Of a DNA stretch of 14,171 nt, positions 1 through 6,415 are shown piece by piece. The DNA is from JBFGWM01 sp041588495. GTDB lineage: Bacteria > Pseudomonadota > Gammaproteobacteria > Pseudomonadales > JBFGWM01. Under the pieces are notes generated by a model. That model searched no databases, was not told where the DNA came from, and worked only from the letters and a program-made list of their open reading frames with translations. Both the position numbers and the translations under genes were made by a program. Position 1 is the stretch's first letter. Each line of letters opens with the position of its first letter. The stretch spans positions 1 to 14,171 of the forward strand of contig JBFGWM010000047.1 of the NCBI GenBank assembly GCA_041588495.1, written 5' to 3'.

Positions 1-1514
1 ATCCCGTAGGCACGCAGCACCTCGCGCACCTCGTCGGGGCGCAGGTAGGTGCGCGACTGGCTCAACGCAGTGTGCAGCGGCTCGAGGACCTGCAGGCGAC
101 GCTCGGCATTCTCGACCAGGCGCAGCGGCGGGGTCTCACTGAGCGCCTCCTGGCTGCGCCGGTGCTGCACCATGTACATGAACGCGCTCACCGCCTTGCC
201 GGGAGACGCGTAGGTCGGCAGACCCTCGGATTCCAGCAGGCGCCGCGCCTCGCTGGCGGATCGCTTGCCCATCCAGCTGCACAACACATTGCAGTACAGG
301 TCACGGGCCACCGGGGCGACCGCCTCCGCCGTGGCGACGCCGGGCGCGGCCTCGGTGGGCGCGTGGGTGACCAGCACGGCATCGACCCCGGGATCGCGGC
401 CGATGATTTTCAGGGCCTCCGCGAACCGCTGCGGCGTGGCATCGCCGTTGATGTCGACCGGGTTGCGCTGGTTCCAGAACCGCGGCAGCACTTTGGACAG
501 CTTGAGCACCGTTTCCGGCGCCAGCTCGGCCAGCTGCCCGGAGCGCAGGATCAGCTGGTCGGTGGCGAGCACGTTGGGCCCGAAGCCGTTGGAGATCATC
601 GCCAGCCGCTCGCCCTGCAGCGGTCGCATGCGGGTCAGGGTCTCGGTGGCGTCGAACAGTTCCTCCAGGTCCTCGATGCGCAGCGCACCGGCGCGACGCA
701 GGGCCGCGGAGATCACCTCCTCGCTGTCGCCGAGACCCGGCACCGGCTCCACCTCGTAACCGCGCGAGGCCGCAAACAGGCCGCTCTTGATCACCAGGAC
801 CAGCTTGCCGCGCGAGGCGATGCGGATGGCGGAGAGGAACTCGCGCGGCTGGTCGATGCGCTCGATCTGCAGGATGATCGCGCGCGTTCCGGGATCCTCG
901 GCGAGGTAGTTCACCAGGTCCGCGACGCTGACGTCATACTGGTCACCGAGGGTCAGGAAGTGGGAGAAACCCACTCCGCGGCCACCCGCCCAGTCCAGCA
1001 TCGCCAGCCCCAGGATGCCCGAGTAGCCGACGTAGGCGACACGCCCGCGCGCGGCGCCCGGGCGCACCGTGCTGGCGTTGAGCCGGGCTCCCGGCACCAG
1101 CAGACCCAGCGAATTGGGCCCCAGCACGCGGATGCCGTGTTCGCGGATCACGCTCAGGATGGAGTCGACGAGCACCCGTTCACTCTTGCTCTGGCCCCGC
1201 GAAAATCCACCGGACAGCACCAGCGCCGCCTTGGCGCCCCGCTTGCCCAGGGAATTGAGCACGCGGGCGACGTCATAGGGGGACACGCACAGGATCGACA
1301 GTTCCGGCAGTTCCGGCAGGCGACTCACGGAGGAATGGCAGGGAATGCCCTCCACTTCCTTGTGTTTCCTCGAGCAGACCATCACCCGGCCCGCGTAACC
1401 GGCCTCCAGCAGGTTGCGCAGGACCAGGGATTCGGTCGCATCGGGCGCGGCGAAATCGCCGATGACCGCGATCGACTCCGGATCGAAGAACGCTTCCAGG
1501 TGACGAACGCTCAT
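1..1514 (-). CDS. PatZ-like protein lysine acetyltransferase, NDP-forming acyl-CoA synthetase part (3' end off window)
   Basis: The first 504 codons read from an ATG at 1514 to the left edge without a stop. The product follows the order of E. coli PatZ/YfiQ. It has an N-terminal CoA-binding Rossmann domain (DPESIAVIGD, residues 11-20), the GPNSLG turn at 132-137, the block SGILGLAMLDWA at 165-176, and the later conserved stretch GLPTYASPGKAVSAFMYMV. In Pat enzymes this domain is a catalytically dead synthetase that regulates a C-terminal GNAT domain, which acetylates lysines of acyl-CoA synthetases and other proteins. The GNAT part would lie beyond the window. The region after VLVIKSG lacks the GHAG phospho-histidine segment of true ADP-forming acetyl-CoA synthetases, which favours Pat over a metabolic ligase. 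The gene diverges from a Zn-dependent deacetylase 133 bp away. An ADP-forming synthetase without GNAT remains possible. Confidence 0.85.
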   Translation of the reverse strand, partial: MSVRHLEAFFDPESIAVIGDFAAPDATESLVLRNLLEAGYAGRVMVCSRKHKEVEGIPCHSSVSRLPELPELSILCVSPYDVARVLNSLGKRGAKAALVLSGGFSRGQSKSERVLVDSILSVIREHGIRVLGPNSLGLLVPGARLNASTVRPGAARGRVAYVGYSGILGLAMLDWAGGRGVGFSHFLTLGDQYDVSVADLVNYLAEDPGTRAIILQIERIDQPREFLSAIRIASRGKLVLVIKSGLFAASRGYEVEPVPGLGDSEEVISAALRRAGALRIEDLEELFDATETLTRMRPLQGERLAMISNGFGPNVLATDQLILRSGQLAELAPETVLKLSKVLPRFWNQRNPVDINGDATPQRFAEALKIIGRDPGVDAVLVTHAPTEAAPGVATAEAVAPVARDLYCNVLCSWMGKRSASEARRLLESEGLPTYASPGKAVSAFMYMVQHRRSQEALSETPPLRLVENAERRLQVLEPLHTALSQSRTYLRPDEVREVLRAYG

Positions 1515-1539
1515 ACCGCGGGAACCGCCCGAAATGCAT

Positions 1540-1561
1540 TATGCTGGTATCAACCAGCATA
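1540..1561. promoter_or_regulatory. Perfect inverted repeat in the pat/deacetylase divergent region
   Basis: The arms TATGCTGGT (1540-1548) and ACCAGCATA (1553-1561) are exact reverse complements separated by ATCA. The site lies 25 bp upstream of the pat-like start and about 86 bp upstream of the deacetylase start. On the minus strand the left arm contributes to a CATAAT hexamer that could be a -10 for pat, with no convincing -35. The site could be an operator for a dimeric regulator controlling both genes, or a 5' hairpin of the pat transcript. The symmetry is seen directly; the function is inferred. Confidence 0.5.
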
Positions 1562-1647
1562 GTTTCGCGGCCCGCAAGTTTCTTGCTGAGTTGCGATCGC
1601 TGACCCGACCTCCCGCCCTTCGCAACGGGGAGCCCCGCGAAACCCGC

Positions 1648-2577
1648 ATGCCGACCGCCCTGATCAGTCACGATGCCTGCATCGCCCACGACATGGGCGA
1701 CATGCACCCGGAATCACCGCAACGCCTGCTCGCGATCCGCCAGCGGCTGGCCGACACCGGGCTCGCCGATGACCTGTTGATGGTCCGGGCAAAGCCCGCG
1801 AAACGCCGCCACCTTCTGGGTGCGCACCCGGAAGGCTACATCGGCCAGATCGAGACCCTGGCGCCGAAACACGGCCTGCTGATGGTCGATCCGGACACCG
1901 CCATGTGCCCGGCCTCCCTGCGCGCCGCGAAGCTGGCCGCGGGCGCCGTGGTGCAGGGCACGGATCTGGTCTACGCAGGACGCGCGGACAGCGCGTTCTG
2001 CGCCGTGCGTCCGCCGGGACACCACGCCGAGTTTCGCAGCAGCATGGGATTCTGCCTGTTCAACAACGTCGCCGTCGGCGTGCACCATGCCATGCAGGCC
2101 CATGGCGCGGAACGGGTCGCGGTGCTGGATTTCGACGTGCACCATTGCAACGGCACGATCGACATTTTCAAGGACGAGCCCGGCGTGCTGGTGTGTTCCA
2201 GTTTCCAGCATCCCTACTACCCGTTCCGCTACGCGGACATCCGTCGCGCCAACATCGTCAACACGCCACTGGCGGCCGGGACCCGCGGCGCGGAGTTCCG
2301 CAAGGCAGTGGAACGCGACTGGCTTCCCGCGGTGGAACGCCACCGGCCGCAGATCATCTTCGTGTCCGCCGGCTTCGACGCCCACCGCGCCGACCCCCTG
2401 GCCGACCTGCTGCTGGACGAGTCCGATTTCCGCTGGGTGACCGCCCTGATCGTCGATCTCGCGGAACGCTATGCCGGTGGGCGCATCGTCGCCACCCTGG
2501 AGGGGGGATACGACCTCGAGGCCCTGGCCAGCAGCGTGCAAAGCCACCTGGAGGTGCTGTCCGGCCAGCCGGAGTGA
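1648..2577 (+). CDS. Class II HDAC-like zinc-dependent deacetylase (AcuC/HdaH superfamily)
   Basis: A 309-residue arginase-fold deacetylase, about the usual length for bacterial HDAC-like enzymes. It should remove acyl groups from lysines or acetyl groups from small amines in the cytoplasm. Visible motifs: HPESPQRL (20-27), the catalytic His pair in RPPGHHA (H125/H126), the zinc ligands D163 and H165 in DFDVHH and D244 in AGFDAHR, and the transition-state tyrosine Y288 in EGGYDL. The usual glycine in DVHHGNGT is Cys167 here. The start at 1648 is chosen because MPTALISHDACIAHD is the family N-terminus. An upstream ATG at 1534 would run through the palindrome and add an unconserved leader. No good Shine-Dalgarno precedes 1648. 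The gene is divergent from the pat-like gene and is followed by an intrinsic-terminator-like hairpin, so it looks monocistronic. The adjacent acetyltransferase suggests a protein-deacetylase role, but this is inference. Confidence 0.9.
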   Translation: MPTALISHDACIAHDMGDMHPESPQRLLAIRQRLADTGLADDLLMVRAKPAKRRHLLGAHPEGYIGQIETLAPKHGLLMVDPDTAMCPASLRAAKLAAGAVVQGTDLVYAGRADSAFCAVRPPGHHAEFRSSMGFCLFNNVAVGVHHAMQAHGAERVAVLDFDVHHCNGTIDIFKDEPGVLVCSSFQHPYYPFRYADIRRANIVNTPLAAGTRGAEFRKAVERDWLPAVERHRPQIIFVSAGFDAHRADPLADLLLDESDFRWVTALIVDLAERYAGGRIVATLEGGYDLEALASSVQSHLEVLSGQPE

Positions 2578-2889
2578 CCCGGCACGTCAAGAACCTGCCG
2601 GTTTTGGTCCCCCATCCCGGCAGTGTCCTGCCCTTCCCCGCGCCACGGTTCATCCGTGAAAAACGGCCTCTCGTCGCGAATTTTCGGGGCGTCCCCGGGC
2701 GCACGAATCCAAGTGCCTGTTTTTCCTGAACAAGATCATTTGGCGCGAATACCGGCGCCGGAACCGCGTGCGGCGCGGGACGGTCTATTGGTCAAGAACG
2801 GAAAAAAGCAGCCGATGAATTGATCAAATGGCGAGCAACTTGCATCACAAACCGCAAGGCACGCCATTCGGTCCAGGGAGGACAAGGCA
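2578..2889. other. Non-coding gap between deacetylase and phage-type gene
   Basis: This 312-bp gap holds the terminator-like hairpin at its left end and the palindrome CCGGCGCCGG (2753-2762). It becomes more AT-rich towards the next gene (about 2800-2870), where a promoter is expected. I see no canonical -35/-10 pair. The short open frames crossing it have no recognisable motif and no ribosome binding site. Confidence 0.5.
2579..2605 (+). terminator. Likely intrinsic terminator after the HDAC-like gene
   Basis: CCGGCA (2579-2584) and TGCCGG (2596-2601) form a perfect 6-bp GC-rich stem with an 11-nt loop, followed directly by TTTT (2602-2605). It begins one base after the deacetylase stop codon. 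The stem and T-run are short, so termination may be partial. Confidence 0.55.
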
Positions 2890-3423
2890 ATGGGAATCTG
2901 CGCAAGCGAGCTGCTTGAATATGTAATCCGGCCCACCCTCAGGCACCTCGGGGTGGTCTCGGCGGCGGCAGAGACCCTGCTGCTCGGCACCGCGGCCCGC
3001 GAAACCGGTCTCGGCTACCACCTCGGCAACTGTGACTCGGGCGCCGGAATCTACCGGATCGACGCCGTCACCCACCGCCGCGTGTGGGACGAGTTCCTGG
3101 CCTTCCAGCCCGACTTCGCCAGCGCGGTGCGCGGGCTCGCCAGTCAGCACGAATTCCTCGCCGACCCAGATGCCGAACTGGCCACCAACCTGCGCTATGC
3201 GACCGCAATCGCATGGGTGATCTACCTGTGGAAGGGCGCGGACATCAGCGGCAGTCCCGACCTGCACCGGCTCGGTGACCTGTGGCGGAACCACTTCCGC
3301 CCCGGCAACCATCCGGACCCGGAAGACTTCGAGGACAGTTACCTGCGTTACGTGTGCCCCGACGTCCCGCGCCTGGCCGCGGTGCGCGACGCCCGCGGAC
3401 GCCGCGGACACTTCGCCGCCTGA
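2890..3423 (+). CDS. Phage-type lysozyme-fold protein (orphan, putative transglycosylase-like)
   Basis: A 177-residue protein with a strong ribosome binding site (AGGGAGG at 2875-2881, 8 nt before the ATG). It resembles hypothetical proteins of tailed-phage genomes that follow the pattern LLLGTAAQESGLG...G.ALGIYQ(I/M)...THDD(I/V)W..... followed by NLPYAIAMARVHYLR. Here these read LLLGTAARETGLG (30-42), GAGIYRIDAVTH (51-62), and NLRYATAIAWVIYLW (100-114). Glu38 in TAARETG sits where lysozyme-fold transglycosylases carry the catalytic Glu (AxxESG). No signal peptide or membrane segment is visible. No other phage gene is nearby, so this is a captured or relict single gene, not a prophage. It converges with the lipoprotein gene. 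The family resemblance is recalled from memory, and peptidoglycan cleavage is inference. Confidence 0.6.
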   Translation: MGICASELLEYVIRPTLRHLGVVSAAAETLLLGTAARETGLGYHLGNCDSGAGIYRIDAVTHRRVWDEFLAFQPDFASAVRGLASQHEFLADPDAELATNLRYATAIAWVIYLWKGADISGSPDLHRLGDLWRNHFRPGNHPDPEDFEDSYLRYVCPDVPRLAAVRDARGRRGHFAA

Positions 3424-3448
3424 AGACGGGACCTCGATCCTCTTCAGG
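3419..3448. terminator. Symmetric inverted repeat carrying both stop codons of a convergent pair
   Basis: CCTGAAGA (3419-3426) and TCTTCAGG (3441-3448) are perfect 8-bp arms around a 14-nt loop. The left arm contains the TGA of the plus-strand gene (3421-3423). The right arm contains the TGA of the minus-strand lipoprotein (3446-3444). It could act as a bidirectional terminator, but neither side has a T-run. Confidence 0.4.
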
Positions 3449-3977
3449 TGCCGGGATCGGAGCGCCGCGCGGCGTCGGCCTCCATCTTCTCCAGTTCCCG
3501 TTTCAGGGCCTCCATGCCTTCCTCCAGCACGCGGCCGGCCTCCTCCATGTCCTTCATGAATTCCTCGCTGGCCTGGCGGATGAACTGGCCGAAAGTGCCG
3601 CCGACGATCGCGGCGACGGTAACCGGGTAATCAACCTTCCACTGCCCGTCGACCCGCGCCAGGCTGGTATGGGTGTCCACCTCGCCGGCGCCGTCGGCAT
3701 CCTCGAAGCGGATATAGGTCGCGACCCGCGCCCGGTCGCCCTCGACCGTGGCCTCGCCGATACGGATCTCCTGGAAGCCCCCGTCGCTGTCCCCGTCCTC
3801 GAGCATGGCGGCACTGGACGCGGTGGCCAGCGCCCGCGCCGCCTGCATGTCCTGGCGGTCGATGGCCTCCCAGAAGCGCTCGGTGACCGAACGCGGATCG
3901 TCGCGCTGCACGGAACAGGCCGAGAGCGCCGCCACGAGGACAACGACGGCGATGCGCGGGCCGGTGAGCATGCTCAT
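3444..3977 (-). CDS. Small lipoprotein with NTF2/DUF4878-like domain and C-terminal helix
   Basis: A 177-residue protein starting with a type II signal peptide: hydrophobic IAVVVLVAALSA and lipobox LSAC with acylated Cys21. Ser follows the Cys, so outer-membrane sorting is expected. Residues about 26-120 (DPRSVTERFWEAIDRQD... to RVDGQWKVDYPVT) look like the DUF4878/NTF2-like 'lumazine-binding' lipoprotein fold. Residues about 130-172 are a charged amphipathic helix rich in E, K, R and A, probably a coiled coil. The first ATG is supported by GAGGAGG (complement of 3986-3992), 8 nt upstream. It is the last gene of a minus-strand run after ttcA and the sirtuin, 22 bp behind the sirtuin stop. The function is unknown, and the domain assignment is by pattern only. 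Confidence 0.8.
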   Translation of the reverse strand: MSMLTGPRIAVVVLVAALSACSVQRDDPRSVTERFWEAIDRQDMQAARALATASSAAMLEDGDSDGGFQEIRIGEATVEGDRARVATYIRFEDADGAGEVDTHTSLARVDGQWKVDYPVTVAAIVGGTFGQFIRQASEEFMKDMEEAGRVLEEGMEALKRELEKMEADAARRSDPGT

Positions 3978-3999
3978 GGGATGATCCTCCTCGGGATAC

Positions 4000-4767
4000 T
4001 TACCTACAAAAATGATCGCTGTCCCGGATCCGGGTCAATGCCTCGGCCGCACCCATGCGCAACACGTGGTCCGCCAGGTCCGACACTTCCGTCTCCACGG
4101 GGTTGATCTCGACCGTGGGCTTCCCCGCCATCCGCGCGCGCAGCATGGGCTCGGTGATGTAGGGAAACAGGCTGCTGGTTCCGACGCTGAACACCAGGTC
4201 GAAGCCGCGGTCGAGTTCCCGGTACAGGGTGGTGACCGCGGCCTCGGGCAGCAGTTCCCCGAACAGGACCACGTCCGGGCGCACCAGTCCGCCACAGTCG
4301 GGGCAGCGCGGCAGTCCCGCGAGGTGGCTGTAATCGCGCACCGTTTCCCGGTAGTCGCACTGCACGCAGTACAGATCAGTGACCCGGCCATGAATCTCCA
4401 CCAGGTTGCGCGAGCCGGCGGTGCGATGCAGGCCATCCACGTTCTGGGTCAGCACCCAGGTGCCGGGCTTTTCGCGTTCCAGGTCGGCGATGAAGCGGTG
4501 CCCGGCATTGGGCGCGACCCCGCGACAGGCGCGTTCGATCTCCAGCAGGTAATTCCAGGTCACCGCCGGATCCGACGCGAACTGCGCCCCGGACAGCACC
4601 ACCTCGATGGGCAGGCCGTGGGCGGTTTCAGTGTCCTCGTAGAGTCCGCCCACGCCGCGGTAGGTGGGCATGCCGGAATCGGCGGAGATTCCCGCGCCGG
4701 TGATGAACAACACCCTCGACGCGTCCCGCAGTAACGCGGCGACCTCGTCGACGGCGGGATCCTTCAT
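4000..4767 (-). CDS. Sirtuin, NAD+-dependent protein deacylase (SIR2 family)
   Basis: A 255-residue sirtuin, which couples lysine deacylation to NAD+ cleavage, giving nicotinamide and O-acyl-ADP-ribose. NAD+-binding motifs are GAGISADSGMPTYRG (24-38) and TQNVDGLH (107-114). The catalytic His is H126 in LVEIHG. The structural zinc site is complete (C134, C137, C155, C158), and the C-terminal nucleotide motif GTSSLF is at 196-201. Placed against E. coli CobB, the Tyr/Arg pair that selects succinyl-lysine appears as Leu/Ile within WNYLLEIER (71-79), so desuccinylase activity is doubtful. The ATG overlaps the ttcA stop as ATGA, implying translational coupling. A second, Zn-dependent deacetylase and a Pat-like acetyltransferase lie within 3.3 kb, so it probably reverses Pat-type acetylation of acyl-CoA synthetases (inference). 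Confidence 0.93.
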   Translation of the reverse strand: MKDPAVDEVAALLRDASRVLFITGAGISADSGMPTYRGVGGLYEDTETAHGLPIEVVLSGAQFASDPAVTWNYLLEIERACRGVAPNAGHRFIADLEREKPGTWVLTQNVDGLHRTAGSRNLVEIHGRVTDLYCVQCDYRETVRDYSHLAGLPRCPDCGGLVRPDVVLFGELLPEAAVTTLYRELDRGFDLVFSVGTSSLFPYITEPMLRARMAGKPTVEINPVETEVSDLADHVLRMGAAEALTRIRDSDHFCR

Positions 4768-5612
4768 GCCAGGTTGAGCACCCGCAGCCGTTCGGGCTCC
4801 GCGCTCTCCCCCGCGGGTTGCGATTCCAGCGCGGCAAAATCAAACAGCGCGCTGTCGCCGAGGTGCGAGGGCACCACCTTGCGCATGCTGCTGAGGAGGT
4901 TCTCGACGCGGCCGGGATGTTTCCGCTCCCACTCGCGCAGCATTTCCTTGATGGCCTGGCGCTGCAGGCCTTCCTGGGAACCGCACAGGTCGCAGGGGAT
5001 GATCGGGTACTGCATCCAGTCGGCGAAGCGCTGGATGTCCTTCTCCCGGCACAGGGCCAGGGGCCGGATGACGACGTGGCGGCCGTCGTCGCTGAGCAGC
5101 TTGGGCGGCATGGCCTTGATGCTGCCGCCGTGGAACATGTTGAGGAACAGGGTCTCCAGCATGTCGTCCTGGTGGTGACCGAGGGCGATGCGGGTGGCGC
5201 CGATCTCGGTGGCGAAGCCGTAGAGCGTTCCGCGGCGCAGGCGCGAGCACAGGGCGCAGGTCGTCTTGCCCTCGGGTATCAACTCACGAACGATGCTGTA
5301 GGTGTCCTTCTCGATGACGTGGTACTCGACACCGAGACCTTCCAGGTATTCCGGGAGCACGTGCTCCGGGAACCCCGGCTGCTTCTGGTCCATGTTGACT
5401 GCCACGATCTCGAAATCCACCGGCGCGCTGGCCTGCAGGTTCAGGAGAATGGTCAGCATGGTGTAGGAGTCCTTGCCGCCGGAGAGGCACACCATGACGC
5501 GGTCGCCGTCACCGATCATGCCGTATTCCTCGATGGCCATGCCCACACGGCGGCGCAGGCGCTTCTGCACCTTGTTGAACTCGTTTCTCTCGCGGGCATT
5601 CAGGATGCGCAT
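4764..5612 (-). CDS. ttcA: tRNA 2-thiocytidine(32) synthetase TtcA
   Basis: A 282-residue PP-loop ATPase that thiolates C32 of certain tRNAs using ATP and a [4Fe-4S] cluster. The PP-loop SGGKDS is at 44-49. Cluster cysteines are C119 and C122 (TTCALCSRLRRG) and C210 (IIPCDLCGSQ). Each is exactly three positions lower than C122, C125 and C213 of the E. coli enzyme. GHHQDDMLETLFLN (145-158) is the other conserved signature. The length is slightly below that of the E. coli protein. The start at 5612 is preceded by a GGAGGG motif about 4 nt upstream. It is the first gene of the minus-strand run ttcA-sirtuin-lipoprotein, and it diverges from the J-protein gene across only 65 bp. Confidence 0.95.
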   Translation of the reverse strand: MRILNARERNEFNKVQKRLRRRVGMAIEEYGMIGDGDRVMVCLSGGKDSYTMLTILLNLQASAPVDFEIVAVNMDQKQPGFPEHVLPEYLEGLGVEYHVIEKDTYSIVRELIPEGKTTCALCSRLRRGTLYGFATEIGATRIALGHHQDDMLETLFLNMFHGGSIKAMPPKLLSDDGRHVVIRPLALCREKDIQRFADWMQYPIIPCDLCGSQEGLQRQAIKEMLREWERKHPGRVENLLSSMRKVVPSHLGDSALFDFAALESQPAGESAEPERLRVLNLA

Positions 5613-5677
5613 GTCGCCCTCCGGGCAAAGTTCTTCGCGTCACGCGGGTTCGGCACACGGGGGCCGAATGGGTTAGG

Positions 5678-6337
5678 ATGAAACGGTCATTCTACCATCT
5701 TCAGACCATGCACCGACCCGCCCTGCAGAGCGCCCCCGAACTGCCCTCAGCCGCTGACGTCAGCCGCCTGCTGGAGCAGGTGCGGGCGATTGTCGAGTCG
5801 TCTGCCGACGGTCTCAGTGAGCACGCGCTGATCAAGGCCCTGCGTGAGGACCCCGACTGCATCCTGCCCGAGGGGTCGCTGTCCGACCCGGTCATCCTCT
5901 ACCGGGTTCACTTCCTGGTGTTTCACGCGCTCTACCACCTCCGCGACCGTTACCGGGAGAGCCGCGAGGCGAACCTGTTCATCGGGCCCCTGCTGATCTG
6001 CCGGGAAGCCTATGAGAACGGCGAGGCGGGACTGGCGAAGAACGATTCCCTGCGCCGTTTCTACCTCGACCTCGACAATCTCGAGGCCAGCCGCGAGGAG
6101 ATCGAGGACCTGCTGGCGCGCGCCAACCAGTTCCTGGTGTCCGATTCCGAGCGTGCGGAAGCCCTGCGCACCCTTGAACTCGATGAGCACGCCAGCCGCG
6201 AGGACATCCGCCGCCGTTTCCGGGAACTCGCCATGCGCCACCACCCGGACCGTGGCGGCGACGGCGAGAATTTCAAGCGCATCTGCGCGGCCATGGAACT
6301 GTTGACCGAGTCGCGGGCGGAAGGCCGCCGCCACTGA
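5678..6337 (+). CDS. DNAJ_related-type J-domain protein (co-chaperone)
   Basis: The 219-residue product has an N-terminal DNAJ_related domain (about 28-150, with DGLSEHALIKALRED, then LYRVHFLVFHALYHLRDRY, typical of the family) and a short C-terminal J-domain (about 160-215) with the HPD tripeptide at 189-191 in MRHHPDRGG. Such proteins are expected to stimulate DnaK ATPase for an unknown client. The start is uncertain. The ATG at 5678 has no properly spaced Shine-Dalgarno (TTAGG abuts it). The ATG at 5708 is nearer the usual family N-terminus but also lacks one. The gene stands alone, divergent from ttcA and 78 bp before the sensor kinase. A possible weak hairpin overlaps its stop codon. Confidence 0.88.
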   Translation: MKRSFYHLQTMHRPALQSAPELPSAADVSRLLEQVRAIVESSADGLSEHALIKALREDPDCILPEGSLSDPVILYRVHFLVFHALYHLRDRYRESREANLFIGPLLICREAYENGEAGLAKNDSLRRFYLDLDNLEASREEIEDLLARANQFLVSDSERAEALRTLELDEHASREDIRRRFRELAMRHHPDRGGDGENFKRICAAMELLTESRAEGRRH

Positions 6338-6360
6338 GCTGGCCCGCCACCGGTCGGCTC
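6336..6360 (+). terminator. Weak hairpin at the end of the J-protein gene
   Basis: GAGCTGGCC (6336-6344) can pair with GGTCGGCTC (6352-6360) over 9 bp, including two G-U pairs, around a 7-nt loop. There is no T-run after it, so factor-independent termination is uncertain. Confidence 0.3.
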
Positions 6361-6415
6361 GCTAAAACGAAAGAATTAAAGTTTCGGTAAACCAACCTTC
6401 ACCGGAGTCTCCTGC

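Noticed and set aside
72..1562. Long plus-strand open frame of 496 codons
   Set aside because: It lies antisense to the PatZ-like gene, its translation is rich in Arg, Gly, His and Gln with no domain, and the minus-strand frame carries clear family motifs. High GC content produces such shadow frames.
2600..2830. Small open frames in the gap before the phage-type gene
   Set aside because: They have no ribosome binding site, no recognisable motif, and compositions typical of random GC-rich translation.
2890..3423. Prophage or integrated element
   Set aside because: Only one phage-like gene is present. There is no integrase, structural gene, tRNA or attachment-site repeat around it.
3282..5681. 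Plus-strand open frames opposite the lipoprotein, sirtuin and ttcA
   Set aside because: All three minus-strand products carry complete family motifs, and the opposing frames do not.
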